The translations under genes were made by a program, and so were the position numbers. Source: Ellagibacter isourolithinifaciens (GTDB lineage Bacteria; Actinomycetota; Coriobacteriia; Coriobacteriales; Eggerthellaceae). Taken from it: 64,000 bases of DNA. The stretch is from NCBI RefSeq assembly GCF_008831035.1, contig NZ_WAJR01000001.1:186001-250000 (forward strand), written 5' to 3'. A model generated the notes under the pieces. That model was not told the DNA's origin and ran no database searches. It was given only the letters and a program-made list of their open reading frames with translations. This document shows positions 25,362-33,295 of the stretch, piece by piece (within the stretch, counting starts at the first letter, position 1; every line of letters begins with the position of its first letter).

Positions 25362-26450
25362 CTACCTTTCCGTGCAGCTGATGCAGGGGTCGATGGTGAG
25401 GATGATGTTGTTCACGTCAGCCAAATCGCAGCCCTTGAGCGCCGCGGTCATTCCTGCGAGGTTTTGCGAGGTCGGTGTGCGCATGCGCATGCGCTCGAGG
25501 TTCTTCGTGCCGTTGCCGCGAGCATAGTAGTAGCATTCGCCACGCGGCTGCTCGACAACGTTGGACGCCTCGGAGCCGGCAACCGGAGAGCCCTTCACGG
25601 AAACCGAGATGTCGCCCTCGGGGATCCTGGAGATCATCTCCTCGATGATGTCGATGGATTGCAGCACCTCGAGAGCGCGAACCTTGCAGCGCGCGTAGCA
25701 GTCGCCCTGATCGTCGAGGATGGGACGGAAATCGGCGAGCTCCGCGTAACCGCCGCGGCCGAGCATGCGCACATCGTAGTTCACGCTGGAGGCGCGGGCG
25801 AAAGGACCCACCATGGATAGCGCAAGCGCGTCCTCGTGGCTCACATGCCCCACCCCAACGGTGCGGTTCTTGACCGATGAATCCTTCAGGAAGGCGTTCA
25901 TAATCTGGCGATAGTCGTCTTTGATGCCCTCGAGCACACGCTTAATCTCGGCGAACTGCACCGCGTCGATGTCGCGCACGACGCCGCCCACCTTCACGAC
26001 CGAGAATATGACGCGGCCACCGGTCGTCTTCTCGAAGATGTCGAGCACGCGCTCGCGCAGGCGCCAACAATGCATGAACAGGCTCTCGAAGCCAAAGGCG
26101 TCGGCGGCAAGACCGAGCCAAAGGATATGCGAATGGACACGCGAGAGCTCGTGCCAGATGACGCGCAGGTACTCGGCGCGCTTGGGGATCTCGACGCCCA
26201 TGAGGCTCTCGACGGTCTCCGCATAGCCCATGGAGTGGCCAAACGCGCAGATGCCGCAAATTCGCTCGGCAATGAAGATGAACTGGTTGTAATCGCGGGT
26301 CTCGACGAGCTTCTCGAGGCCTCGATGGACGAAGCCGATCTGGGGAATCGCCTCGAGCACCTTCTCGTCTTCAACCACAAGATCGAGGTGAAGCGGCTCG
26401 GGCAGCACGGGGTGCTGCGGACCGAAGGGGATGACGGTTGCCTTACCCAT
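25362..26450 (-). CDS. echE: Ech-type [NiFe] hydrogenase large subunit
   Basis: 362-aa NuoD/HycE-like catalytic subunit. Both nickel-binding motifs are intact: RICGICAFGHS near the N-terminus (C65, C68) and DPCISCTER at the end (C356, C359), so this is a hydrogenase and not a complex I subunit. The protein ends three residues after the last cysteine, at the arginine where group 4 precursors are usually cleaved, so no C-terminal processing peptide is encoded. It should catalyse ferredoxin-linked proton reduction or hydrogen uptake on the cytoplasmic side of the membrane. Confidence 0.94.
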   Translation of the reverse strand: MGKATVIPFGPQHPVLPEPLHLDLVVEDEKVLEAIPQIGFVHRGLEKLVETRDYNQFIFIAERICGICAFGHSMGYAETVESLMGVEIPKRAEYLRVIWHELSRVHSHILWLGLAADAFGFESLFMHCWRLRERVLDIFEKTTGGRVIFSVVKVGGVVRDIDAVQFAEIKRVLEGIKDDYRQIMNAFLKDSSVKNRTVGVGHVSHEDALALSMVGPFARASSVNYDVRMLGRGGYAELADFRPILDDQGDCYARCKVRALEVLQSIDIIEEMISRIPEGDISVSVKGSPVAGSEASNVVEQPRGECYYYARGNGTKNLERMRMRTPTSQNLAGMTAALKGCDLADVNNIILTIDPCISCTER

Positions 26451-26452
26451 CG

Positions 26453-27337
26453 TTATTCACCGTCCTTTCCGGTATTCGCAGCACGCTCGGCGGTTTCCTT
26501 ACGCGCCTTCGCATCGAGGGCGGCGCGGACCTTGGCCGCGCGCTCGGGATCGAGCTGGGCGAGCTTGGCCTCGATCTCGGCGTCGCGCTCGACGTTGCTA
26601 GAGCCGACAGCGCGCTTCGCCTCGGCGGCCTTCTTCTTGCGCTCGAGGGCCGCGCGGACTTTGGCGGCCTTCTCGGGATCGAGATTCTCGAGCTCCGCCG
26701 CTCGGGTCTCGCGCTTGCTCTTGCGAGACTGCTCCGCCTCGGCAGCCTTTGCCGCCTTCGCCGCGAACGCAGCCTTGATGCGCGCAAGCTTCTCGGGGTC
26801 GGTGCCCGCGAAGCGTTCCTCGAAATCGGCCATCTGTGCAGGGTCGATACCCGAGACCTTCTGTTTCATCTGCTTGATGGCGTCGGGGTGGTCAGCAGCG
26901 TACTCGGTCTCGGCCACCTTCGCGGCTCGAGCGCGCTTGGCTTCCGCAGCCTTGGCGGCCTTCTCGCGGGCAGCCTTCTGAGCAGGAGAAATGATGGTCA
27001 TCGGCTCAGACTGGGCAAGCTGGTAGAACTTGCCGCCGAAGTCGATGGCGATTCCCTCGATCGTGACGCCGAACAGGTCGTGGATCTCGTTCTCGAACAC
27101 GAAAGCTGCGAGGAAATTGCCGGTGATGGAGGGCACGACGTCGGTCTTCTTCACGCCTTTGACCTCGTAATTTTGAAGCGCGCCGTCGCCCATCATGAAC
27201 GAGTAGACCAAATCGACGCCCGCGTCGGTGTTCACCGCGAGAATCTGCACGAAGCGCGCATGCTCGCTTTTCATACGGTCGGACAGCGATGGCACCTCGT
27301 CCAACTTGAGCGGAATGAACTCGGAGGAGAATTCCAT
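26453..27337 (-). CDS. echD: Ech-type hydrogenase NuoC-like subunit with long repetitive tail
   Basis: 294 aa. Residues 1-115 are a NuoC/30-kDa-subunit domain (conserved FENEIHDLFGVTIEG). Residues 116-294 are a highly charged Ala/Lys/Glu/Arg tail, helical and probably coiled-coil, with four copies of a DPE-type motif: DPAQMADFEERF (165), DPEKLARIKAAF (180), DPEKAAKVRAAL (220) and DPERAAKVRAAL (263). Ordinary EchD/NuoC proteins end soon after the first domain. The tail is encoded in frame with no stop, and echC and echE lie within a few bases, so it is a real part of the protein. Confidence 0.88.
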   Translation of the reverse strand: MEFSSEFIPLKLDEVPSLSDRMKSEHARFVQILAVNTDAGVDLVYSFMMGDGALQNYEVKGVKKTDVVPSITGNFLAAFVFENEIHDLFGVTIEGIAIDFGGKFYQLAQSEPMTIISPAQKAAREKAAKAAEAKRARAAKVAETEYAADHPDAIKQMKQKVSGIDPAQMADFEERFAGTDPEKLARIKAAFAAKAAKAAEAEQSRKSKRETRAAELENLDPEKAAKVRAALERKKKAAEAKRAVGSSNVERDAEIEAKLAQLDPERAAKVRAALDAKARKETAERAANTGKDGE

Positions 27338-27342
27338 AGGTC

Positions 27343-27786
27343 CTACGCTCCCTTCTTCTGTTGCGCCATAGCCTTCGCTTTCTCATCGAGGATGCCGATC
27401 GCTTGCACGACGCCGTCGATAATCGCCTCGGGACGAACGGCGCAACCTGGCACGTACACATCGACGGGAATCGCCTTGTCGACGCCGCCGAGCACGTTGT
27501 AGCAGTCATGGAAGACGCCGCCCGAACACGCGCAGATGCCGCAGGCAACGACCGCCTTGGGCTCGAGCATCTGATCGTAGATTTCCTGGACGACCTTGAT
27601 GTTCTGTTCGTTCACGCTACCGGTGACAAGGAAGATGTCGGCATGCTTGGGGTTGCCGGTGTTGATGATGCCGAATCGCTCGACGTCGAAGCCCGGGCAC
27701 AGCGCCGCGAGCACCTCGATGTCGCAGCCGTTGCAGCTCGAGGCATCGTAGTGGATGACCCAGGGTGATTTCGAGTTATATGCCAT
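27343..27786 (-). CDS. echC: Ech-type hydrogenase small subunit (NuoB-like)
   Basis: 147 aa carrying the proximal [4Fe-4S] cluster ligands SSCNGCDIE, VACGICACSGG and VPGCAVRPE. It is the electron-transfer partner of EchE and docks on the membrane subunit EchB. GGAGG precedes the ATG. The gene order A-B-C-D-E-F matches the archetypal Ech operon. Confidence 0.93.
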   Translation of the reverse strand: MAYNSKSPWVIHYDASSCNGCDIEVLAALCPGFDVERFGIINTGNPKHADIFLVTGSVNEQNIKVVQEIYDQMLEPKAVVACGICACSGGVFHDCYNVLGGVDKAIPVDVYVPGCAVRPEAIIDGVVQAIGILDEKAKAMAQQKKGA

Positions 27787-27798
27787 AGGTAAGCCTCC

Positions 27799-28668
27799 TT
27801 ACAGGTAGGCCAGAACGGCCACGTTCAAGCCGCCGGCGACGAGCGCGACAGCCCATGCGGACTTCAGCATAAGCTGCCACTTCACGCGGGCAAAGTTGTT
27901 GTCGATCCAGATCTCAAGGAAGTACACCGCGAGAACGACGACAACGGCAAGTACGATCGAAAGCGGGTTCGACCAGATGAAGAACATGGCAACCCATCCC
28001 ATGAACAGCACGTTCTCGCACCAGTGCATCACTTCCACCAAACCGAGCGTGGGGCCGCTCATTTCGGTGGTGACGCCGCGAACGATTTCCTGATGCGCAT
28101 GATGCGACATGGAGATGTCGAAAGGAGACTTGCGCAGCTTGATAGTGAGCACGAACAAAAAGCCCAGAAACGCAAGCCACGCCGTCGTGATCGCGGGAGC
28201 ATCGAGGAAGAACACGCCCGCCACGTCGAACCACCCGGACGCCATGAAGAACGCGACGCACATGAGGTAGAGCATCGGCTCGTATGCCATCGCCTGCAAC
28301 GTCTCTCGCGCGGCACCCACTTCAGAGTAAGGCGAGCGCGAGGAATAGGCGGCCACGATGAAGAGCAGCGAGGAGAGCGTCACGAGGAACACGCTCAAAA
28401 GCAGGTTTCCCCCAGAGAAGAACACGCCGCCCGCCACCAGGGTGAAGATGAACGCGAACAGGATGTAGGCATGCTCGGAGGTGTTCACCGAGGCGTTCTC
28501 TTTGGAGAAGAGCTTGCGCACGTCGTAGTAGGGCTGCAAAAGCGGCGGACCAACGCGACCTTGCATGCGCGCCGAGATGATTCGATCGAGCCCTGCGAGC
28601 AAGCAGCCGATGATGGGGCCAGCAATCGCAAACGCGATGATGCCGATGACCGTAACGATGATCGTCAT
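27799..28668 (-). CDS. echB: Ech-type hydrogenase membrane subunit (NuoH-like)
   Basis: 289-aa integral membrane protein with eight or so helices. The NuoH/HycD signatures are ISARMQGRVGPPLLQPYYDV near the N-terminus and RSPFDI-like KLRKSPFDISMSHHAHQEIV in the middle. It connects the hydrogenase module to the ion-translocating subunit EchA. Two adjacent His pairs (SHHAHQE) lie in the loop facing the catalytic module. Confidence 0.93.
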   Translation of the reverse strand: MTIIVTVIGIIAFAIAGPIIGCLLAGLDRIISARMQGRVGPPLLQPYYDVRKLFSKENASVNTSEHAYILFAFIFTLVAGGVFFSGGNLLLSVFLVTLSSLLFIVAAYSSRSPYSEVGAARETLQAMAYEPMLYLMCVAFFMASGWFDVAGVFFLDAPAITTAWLAFLGFLFVLTIKLRKSPFDISMSHHAHQEIVRGVTTEMSGPTLGLVEVMHWCENVLFMGWVAMFFIWSNPLSIVLAVVVVLAVYFLEIWIDNNFARVKWQLMLKSAWAVALVAGGLNVAVLAYL

Positions 28669-28684
28669 GAGAAGCCTCGCCTTC

Positions 28685-30625
28685 CTACAGCATACTCGGC
28701 AGCACAGCAGCCGCCCAAGCTATCGCCGCAACCATAATCACGATGCACACACCCGACCCGACCGGGGCGATACGAGCCTCGCCGAAGATACCGTCGAGAT
28801 ACAAATTGCGCGACGTTGCCTCGACCGGCGCAGAAAGCGAGCCGCGGAACGTGCGCGCCGCGTTGTCCGCCGAAGCGCCCGCGAGGTAGACGTCAACCCT
28901 CTTCTGCTTCGAGGAGCGGCCAAGCCCCGCGAAAAGCATAAGAATCACGAGCACCGCGCAGATTGCAGCGATCCAGAGATTTCCGTCGGAGATGTCCTGC
29001 CCGCCGTAGCGGAATGCGGTCTGGACATAGGGAACGACAAGCCCCGATGACATGACAGGGAGCAGCACGCACGTCACACAGACGAGCCCTGCCATCAAAA
29101 GCAGTGCCGCCCACTCGGATTTATGCACGGTGAGCTCGACATTCTGCGGCTCGCCCGCGATGCCCGAGAGCTTGCCGAGCCATTTCGCCCAGAACATGAA
29201 CGTTGCAGCAGAGCCGAATGCGAGCAGGATGATGAGCGCGACGTTGCCCGTTTCGACGAACGACACGAGCGTCGCCCATTTCGCGATGAGCATGCCGAAG
29301 GGAGCCACGAACATGCACATGATGCCAAGCATCATGAAGCGCGCAAGGCGCGGCATGCGCTCGAAGAGCAGGTCCATGTCCTCGATGTTGCGGCTGCCGA
29401 TATGGTGCTCGGCGGTGCCAACGCACAGGAACAAGAGGCTCTTCGCGACCGCATGGAAGATGATGAGCAGGATAGCTGCCCAAACAGCCTCGGGGGTGCC
29501 CACGCCGGCGCATGCGGTAATGAGACCGAGGTTGGCGATCGTGGAGTACGCAAGCACGCGCTTGGCGTTGCTCTGGGAGATAGCCATAAACGAGCACAGG
29601 GCGAAGGTGAGCCCGCCGACGAGCACAACCATCACGGAGGGCACCAAGCTCACCGCGAAGATCGGCGAGAGCTTCACGAGCAAGAACACGCCCGCCTTGA
29701 CCATTGTGGAGGAATGCAGCAAAGCCGATGTCGGCGTCGGGGCGACCATTGCGCCGAGCAGCCATGTATGGAAGGGCATCTGCGCGGCCTTCGTGATGCC
29801 CGCAAACGCGAGCAAAGTGACGGGCAGCATAACGAGCGCCGGGAAGGCGCTACCGATCTCGACGAACGTCGAGAAAGAAAGCGGCAGGCCGAAAACGCCC
29901 AGGTAGACAAGGGAGAACTGGAATGCAACGCCGCCAAGAAGGTTCATCACGATCTGACGGAACGCGTTGTTGATGGCCTCTTCGGACTTCGTAAACCCGA
30001 TGAGCAGGAATGAACACAGCGTGGTGACCTCCCATGCCGTGTACATCCACGCCATGTTGTCGACGAGGACGATGTTGAACATGGCAGAGAGGAACGCGAA
30101 CATGATCGCGAAGAACCATGGACGGCGATCGCGCGCTTGCGGGTTCCCATGCAGCTCGTGAGCCTGGAAATCCTTCATGTAGCCGAGCGCATAGACGCAA
30201 ATGCCCGAGCCGACGATGCCGATGATGAGCACCATGACCACGCCGAGCGCATCGACGCGCATCGTCGTGGAGAATTCGGCACCCGCCTGAACGGCGAACT
30301 CGAACCACAGGGCCACAACGATCTGCAGCGCAGCCAGGCCCAATGCGAGCGGGCGTTTGTAGCGGACCGCATAGCACACGACGAAGATGGCGACGGTGAG
30401 GTCGATGGCAAGGTTCACCAGAGAAAGCGGATGCCCCCATTCGGCGGGCAGAGCGAACTCATAGGTGCCAGGCCCCGCGAACACAACCGCGAACGCAATC
30501 GAGAGCAACGCGATAAGCGCGGCGAAGGCAATGGCTATCACATCGCGCGCACGGTCGTTTTTGATCGCGAGAAGCAGCAATGCCGCAACAACGGGAACGA
30601 CAATGAGGGAGGCTACCAGCTCCAT
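28685..30625 (-). CDS. echA: Ech-type hydrogenase antiporter-like subunit (NuoL-like)
   Basis: 646 aa with about 16 hydrophobic helices and the proton_antipo_M core. Key ion-channel residues are visible in YTAWEVTTLCSFLLIGF (conserved Glu) and in KAAQMPFHTWLLGAM (conserved Lys), followed by PTPTSALLHSSTMVKAGVFL. It couples hydrogenase turnover to proton or sodium translocation. The start at ATG 30625 follows AAAGGAG; an opening 21 codons further upstream is not supported. First gene of echABCDEF. Confidence 0.95.
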   Translation of the reverse strand: MELVASLIVVPVVAALLLLAIKNDRARDVIAIAFAALIALLSIAFAVVFAGPGTYEFALPAEWGHPLSLVNLAIDLTVAIFVVCYAVRYKRPLALGLAALQIVVALWFEFAVQAGAEFSTTMRVDALGVVMVLIIGIVGSGICVYALGYMKDFQAHELHGNPQARDRRPWFFAIMFAFLSAMFNIVLVDNMAWMYTAWEVTTLCSFLLIGFTKSEEAINNAFRQIVMNLLGGVAFQFSLVYLGVFGLPLSFSTFVEIGSAFPALVMLPVTLLAFAGITKAAQMPFHTWLLGAMVAPTPTSALLHSSTMVKAGVFLLVKLSPIFAVSLVPSVMVVLVGGLTFALCSFMAISQSNAKRVLAYSTIANLGLITACAGVGTPEAVWAAILLIIFHAVAKSLLFLCVGTAEHHIGSRNIEDMDLLFERMPRLARFMMLGIMCMFVAPFGMLIAKWATLVSFVETGNVALIILLAFGSAATFMFWAKWLGKLSGIAGEPQNVELTVHKSEWAALLLMAGLVCVTCVLLPVMSSGLVVPYVQTAFRYGGQDISDGNLWIAAICAVLVILMLFAGLGRSSKQKRVDVYLAGASADNAARTFRGSLSAPVEATSRNLYLDGIFGEARIAPVGSGVCIVIMVAAIAWAAAVLPSML

Positions 30626-30745
30626 GCATACTCCTTTACTTGAATAGAAACCTTCCCGCCCAAGGCGGAGGCCAAACGCCAAACGCAAGCAAGAAGGCGA
30701 ACGCGAGACTCGCGTGGCGTCTACTCTAATATTAAAGAAAGGGTA

Positions 30746-30772
30746 CGACCTGTACCTTTGGGGTGCAGGTCG
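30746..30772. promoter_or_regulatory. Inverted repeat upstream of echA (possible operator or hairpin)
   Basis: CGACCTGTACC and GGTGCAGGTCG (30746-30756 and 30762-30772) pair at 10 of 11 positions around 5 nt. It lies about 120 bp upstream of echA in the leader or promoter region and is a candidate regulator site. Confidence 0.5.
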
Positions 30773-30827
30773 AAATCAATCGGTAAAAGGGCTATCGCAG
30801 AGGTAGCAATTATCTCGCGAAAGAAAA

Positions 30828-30857
30828 AAGCGGGCCAGATTTCCATCTGACCCGCTT
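30828..30857 (-). terminator. Terminator left behind with the tRNA-Pro 3' fragment
   Basis: AAGCGGGCCAGAT and ATCTGACCCGCTT form a 13-bp stem with one wobble and a four-base loop; on the minus strand it ends in CTTTTTTCTT. It lies eight bases past the CCA of the truncated tRNA-Pro and looks like the original tRNA terminator. Confidence 0.85.
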
Positions 30858-30862
30858 GAGAA

Positions 30863-30910
30863 AGCTGGTCGGGTTGGCAGGATTTGAACCTGCGACCCCT
30901 TGACCCCCAG
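30863..30910 (-). repeat. tRNA-Pro 3'-half fragment; distal attachment site of a genomic island
   Basis: 48 bp matching the end of the intact tRNA-Pro gene (47776-47823) at 47 positions and in the same orientation. It covers the anticodon loop, variable region, T-arm, acceptor 3' strand and CCA; the 5' half of the tRNA is absent. The junction carries a perfect 10-bp inverted repeat, CCCTTGACCC-CCAGC-GGGTCAAGGG (30897-30921), which looks like a tyrosine recombinase core site. The single difference restores a G-C pair in the T stem. Confidence 0.88.
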
Positions 30911-31361
30911 CGGGTCAAGGGTGATTTTTGACAATATCGCCGATAACCGCAGAGACCGATAATGCCTGATGAAGCCCCGATTCGTGGATTTCAGTACTCC
31001 CACGTTATCCGCTTTCTCGATTTCATTCCCCCCGAATCCCCCCTTCCTTTTCGAATAGAGAAGCGAGCGGGGCGTACGGGAGCGGCTTCAGTATCCCCAG
31101 CTCGTGTTTTGCTGGCACTCGCAAGGTACTCAATGCAAAGCTTGTCGATGGTTTTCAGATAACCTTTCTTCAAACGCCTGCGGCTTTCGAAGAAAACCCC
31201 CTCTAATCTTTAGGGAGGCGCCAGTCGATGCAGCTATTGTTCGGCCCCCACCAATAAGTCCTTATTTCCCAAACAGCAGAGCCAGAAGAAATAAAATGGC
31301 GATTGCGGCTAAAGGCCAACGGTCAGCAATACCTAAGATGGACGACATCCTATATATGCCA
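30911..31361. other. Island left-end segment without a recognisable gene
   Basis: 450 bp between the attachment site and the first promoter. Two short minus-strand frames exist: 30991-31173 (60 codons from TTG, basic, no Shine-Dalgarno) and 31262-31369 (35 codons, with a hydrophobic C-terminal helix LAAIAILFLLALLFG). The latter could be a small membrane peptide, but neither has support beyond being open. An integrase or excisionase gene would normally sit here; I see none. Confidence 0.5.
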
Positions 31362-31390
31362 TTGTCCATTAATGAATCTAAGCGTATAAT
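31362..31390 (+). promoter_or_regulatory. Promoter of the solitary radical SAM gene
   Basis: TTGTCC (31362-31367), 17-bp spacer, TATAAT (31385-31390). The first 17 bases, TTGTCCATTAATGAATC, match the promoter of the minus-strand operon at 44580 at 16 of 17 positions, indicating a shared regulator site. Confidence 0.8.
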
Positions 31391-31424
31391 CGCCATACGT
31401 CTCATACAGAGAGCTGCTGTGAGC

Positions 31425-31451
31425 GCGCCGCAGCGGGGGCCGCTGCGGCGC
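31425..31451 (+). promoter_or_regulatory. GC-rich leader hairpin before the radical SAM gene
   Basis: GCGCCGCAGCG / CGCTGCGGCGC, 11 bp perfect, five-base loop, ending three bases before the GAGGAGGAG Shine-Dalgarno. It lies in the about 70-nt leader and could affect translation or act as a Rho-independent-like barrier, although it lacks a T-tract. Confidence 0.6.
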
Positions 31452-31468
31452 TTGAGGAGGAGAAGATC

Positions 31469-32476
31469 ATGAACCATGACGTTGCTGCCGCGATCAACAA
31501 GGCGTTGGACGGATCGGACCTTACAAAGACTGAGGTCACGCGTCTTTTTGAGATCGACGACCTGAGCGAGGAGGCTTTTGCCATCCAGCGCGCGGGGCGC
31601 TTGCTTTCCGCCGGGCTTTCGCAAGGAAAAGCGGAAATTCACGGCCAGATCGGCATCAACACCGGATCATGCCCCATGGACTGCAAGTTCTGCTCGTTCG
31701 CCGCATGTAACGGCGTCTTTCCCGATGCGAGTGTGCTTTCCGCCGAAGACGCCATCGCCGGCGTGAATTCCATGGAGCGCCAAGGCGTAAACGCCGTGTA
31801 CGTCATGTCCACCGCAGACATGGACGCCGACCGGTTCCTCGAGCTATCGAGAGCCATCAAAGACGCGATGATATCCGACGTTCCGCTCATCGCGAACACT
31901 GGCGATTTCTCGCTCCAGCACGCAAATGACCTGGTAGATGCCGGTTATACGGGTGTCTACCATGCCATCCGCATGGGCGAGGGCGAGTTCACCCGCATCC
32001 CCGTCGCCCGCCGCATCAAGTCGATCGAAAACGCTCGCGAGGCGGGGCTTCAAGTGGGCATGTGCGTGGAGCCGGTCGGGCCGGAGCACTCCGTCGAGGA
32101 GCTGGTCGAGAAAACCCTGCTCACTCGAGACCTTGGGGCATGCTTTTCGGGTGCGATGCGGCGCACGAGCATCCCAACGTCGCCGCTCGCCGCGCATGGG
32201 CAGCTGAGCTACGCCCGCATGGCGACCATCGTCGCGGCCGTTGCGCTTGCCACGGGCGCTGCCGTCCCAGGAAACTGCACGCACGAGCCGAACGGGCTCG
32301 GGGTGTTCGCGGGCGCCAACTTGCTGTGGGCGGAAGTCGGGTCGAACCCTCGCGATGTCGAGGCCGAGACCGTGCGAGGCTGGACCGCCGATCGCTGCCG
32401 CGACTTGTATAGCGAATGCGGCTGGGAGGTCCTCGAGGGCCCTTCGGCCATGTTCGCGAAGACGGCGATGCGCTGA
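31469..32476 (+). CDS. BioB/HydE-like radical SAM protein, paralogue 1
   Basis: 335 aa. The SAM cluster motif is C68-PMD-C72-KF-C75 in SCPMDCKFCSFAACN. The barrel is of the BioB/HydE/PylB type, with YHAIRMGEGEFTRI, GMCVEPVGPEHSVEEL and FAGANLLWAEVGSNPRD. The cysteine in MCVEPVGPE aligns with BioB Cys188, but the positions of BioB Cys97 and Cys128 lack cysteine, so it should not hold BioB's sulfur-donating [2Fe-2S] cluster and is not a biotin synthase. GAGGAGGAG gives a strong start. It is the only plus-strand gene in the island and shares a promoter motif with the 11-gene operon that contains its two paralogues. Confidence 0.85.
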   Translation: MNHDVAAAINKALDGSDLTKTEVTRLFEIDDLSEEAFAIQRAGRLLSAGLSQGKAEIHGQIGINTGSCPMDCKFCSFAACNGVFPDASVLSAEDAIAGVNSMERQGVNAVYVMSTADMDADRFLELSRAIKDAMISDVPLIANTGDFSLQHANDLVDAGYTGVYHAIRMGEGEFTRIPVARRIKSIENAREAGLQVGMCVEPVGPEHSVEELVEKTLLTRDLGACFSGAMRRTSIPTSPLAAHGQLSYARMATIVAAVALATGAAVPGNCTHEPNGLGVFAGANLLWAEVGSNPRDVEAETVRGWTADRCRDLYSECGWEVLEGPSAMFAKTAMR

Positions 32477-32565
32477 TGCCGGAGGGGCGGCCCAGGCTGT
32501 CCGTCGCCGGGGGGTCACGCCAAAGGGCAGTGGGTGCTCGGCCAAAACGGCAACTTAGAGAGCGA

Positions 32566-33222
32566 TTAGCCTGGAAGACCCTTGCGGAAACGCGCGATTT
32601 CCATTGCACCCTGCGGCCCGACCAGATGCTCGAGCATCAGCTCGACAACCTGCTCGCTGTATGCGGGGCCCGAGCATGATGCGATGCCGTTCCAGCACAC
32701 AACCGGCTTCTTCACGGGGTTGACGCCCAGCTCTTTGAGCCTTCCAAAGTTGTCGTGCCTGCTGCTGAGCGAATACGTGGTTGCTTTTCCGCCCTTAAGG
32801 ATACCGCTTTCTGCAACGGGAAGGACACCCACGCACATGGTTGCCACGAAAGCGCCGTTGCCGTGCATCGCCCGCACCAAAGCGCGCAGTTCCGGGCAAT
32901 AGGCCTCATCGAAGCCAAAGCCATGAAATCCCCCGGGCACCACAAGCGCATCGTATGAGAGGGGGTCCACTTCCCCAATGGGGACATCTATGGGAACGGA
33001 AAGGCCGAAACGCCCGTGCGCCACCTCGTGGAAGCCTGTGCAGTCAACGGACACGTTCGGAAGATGGGCCCTGTACCCTGTCCACCCGCACATCGAGAGC
33101 GCAGCAACCGCCTCAAGGTCTTCAAACGCCTCGGGCAAGAACAGAAGAACCTTCTTGCCCTCGCTCGCGCCCTTCGGCTCGCCGGGGGCGCCGGCGTTCG
33201 CAGAAGCCATCTCGCGATTCAT
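32566..33222 (-). CDS. DJ-1/PfpI family protein
   Basis: 218 aa with the class I glutamine amidotransferase-like fold. The nucleophile-elbow cysteine is in ATMCVGVLPVAESGIL, and VVPGGFHGFGFDE supplies the preceding acidic strand. Family members act as chaperones, deglycases, isonitrile hydratases or amidases, so no reaction can be assigned. A second cysteine-rich patch, CWNGIASCSG, lies near the C-terminus. AAAGGGG precedes the ATG. It is the last gene of the 11-gene operon, 73 bp after the radical SAM gene, and converges on the solitary radical SAM gene. Confidence 0.85.
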   Translation of the reverse strand: MNREMASANAGAPGEPKGASEGKKVLLFLPEAFEDLEAVAALSMCGWTGYRAHLPNVSVDCTGFHEVAHGRFGLSVPIDVPIGEVDPLSYDALVVPGGFHGFGFDEAYCPELRALVRAMHGNGAFVATMCVGVLPVAESGILKGGKATTYSLSSRHDNFGRLKELGVNPVKKPVVCWNGIASCSGPAYSEQVVELMLEHLVGPQGAMEIARFRKGLPG

Positions 33223-33295
33223 GATAGATCCCCTTTCCCCAGAATGCTCAGCGAGTTCGTTTTCGGCACAACGGAGGCAACGGCCCCGAAGGCGC

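Noticed and set aside
30866-30910. A second tRNA-Pro gene
   Set aside because: Only the anticodon loop through CCA is present; no D-arm, acceptor 5' strand or promoter precedes it, so it is a fragment and not a gene.
31469-32476. Biotin synthase (bioB)
   Set aside because: The SAM motif and barrel resemble BioB, but two of the three cysteine ligands of its sulfur-donating cluster are missing, and no other biotin gene is nearby.
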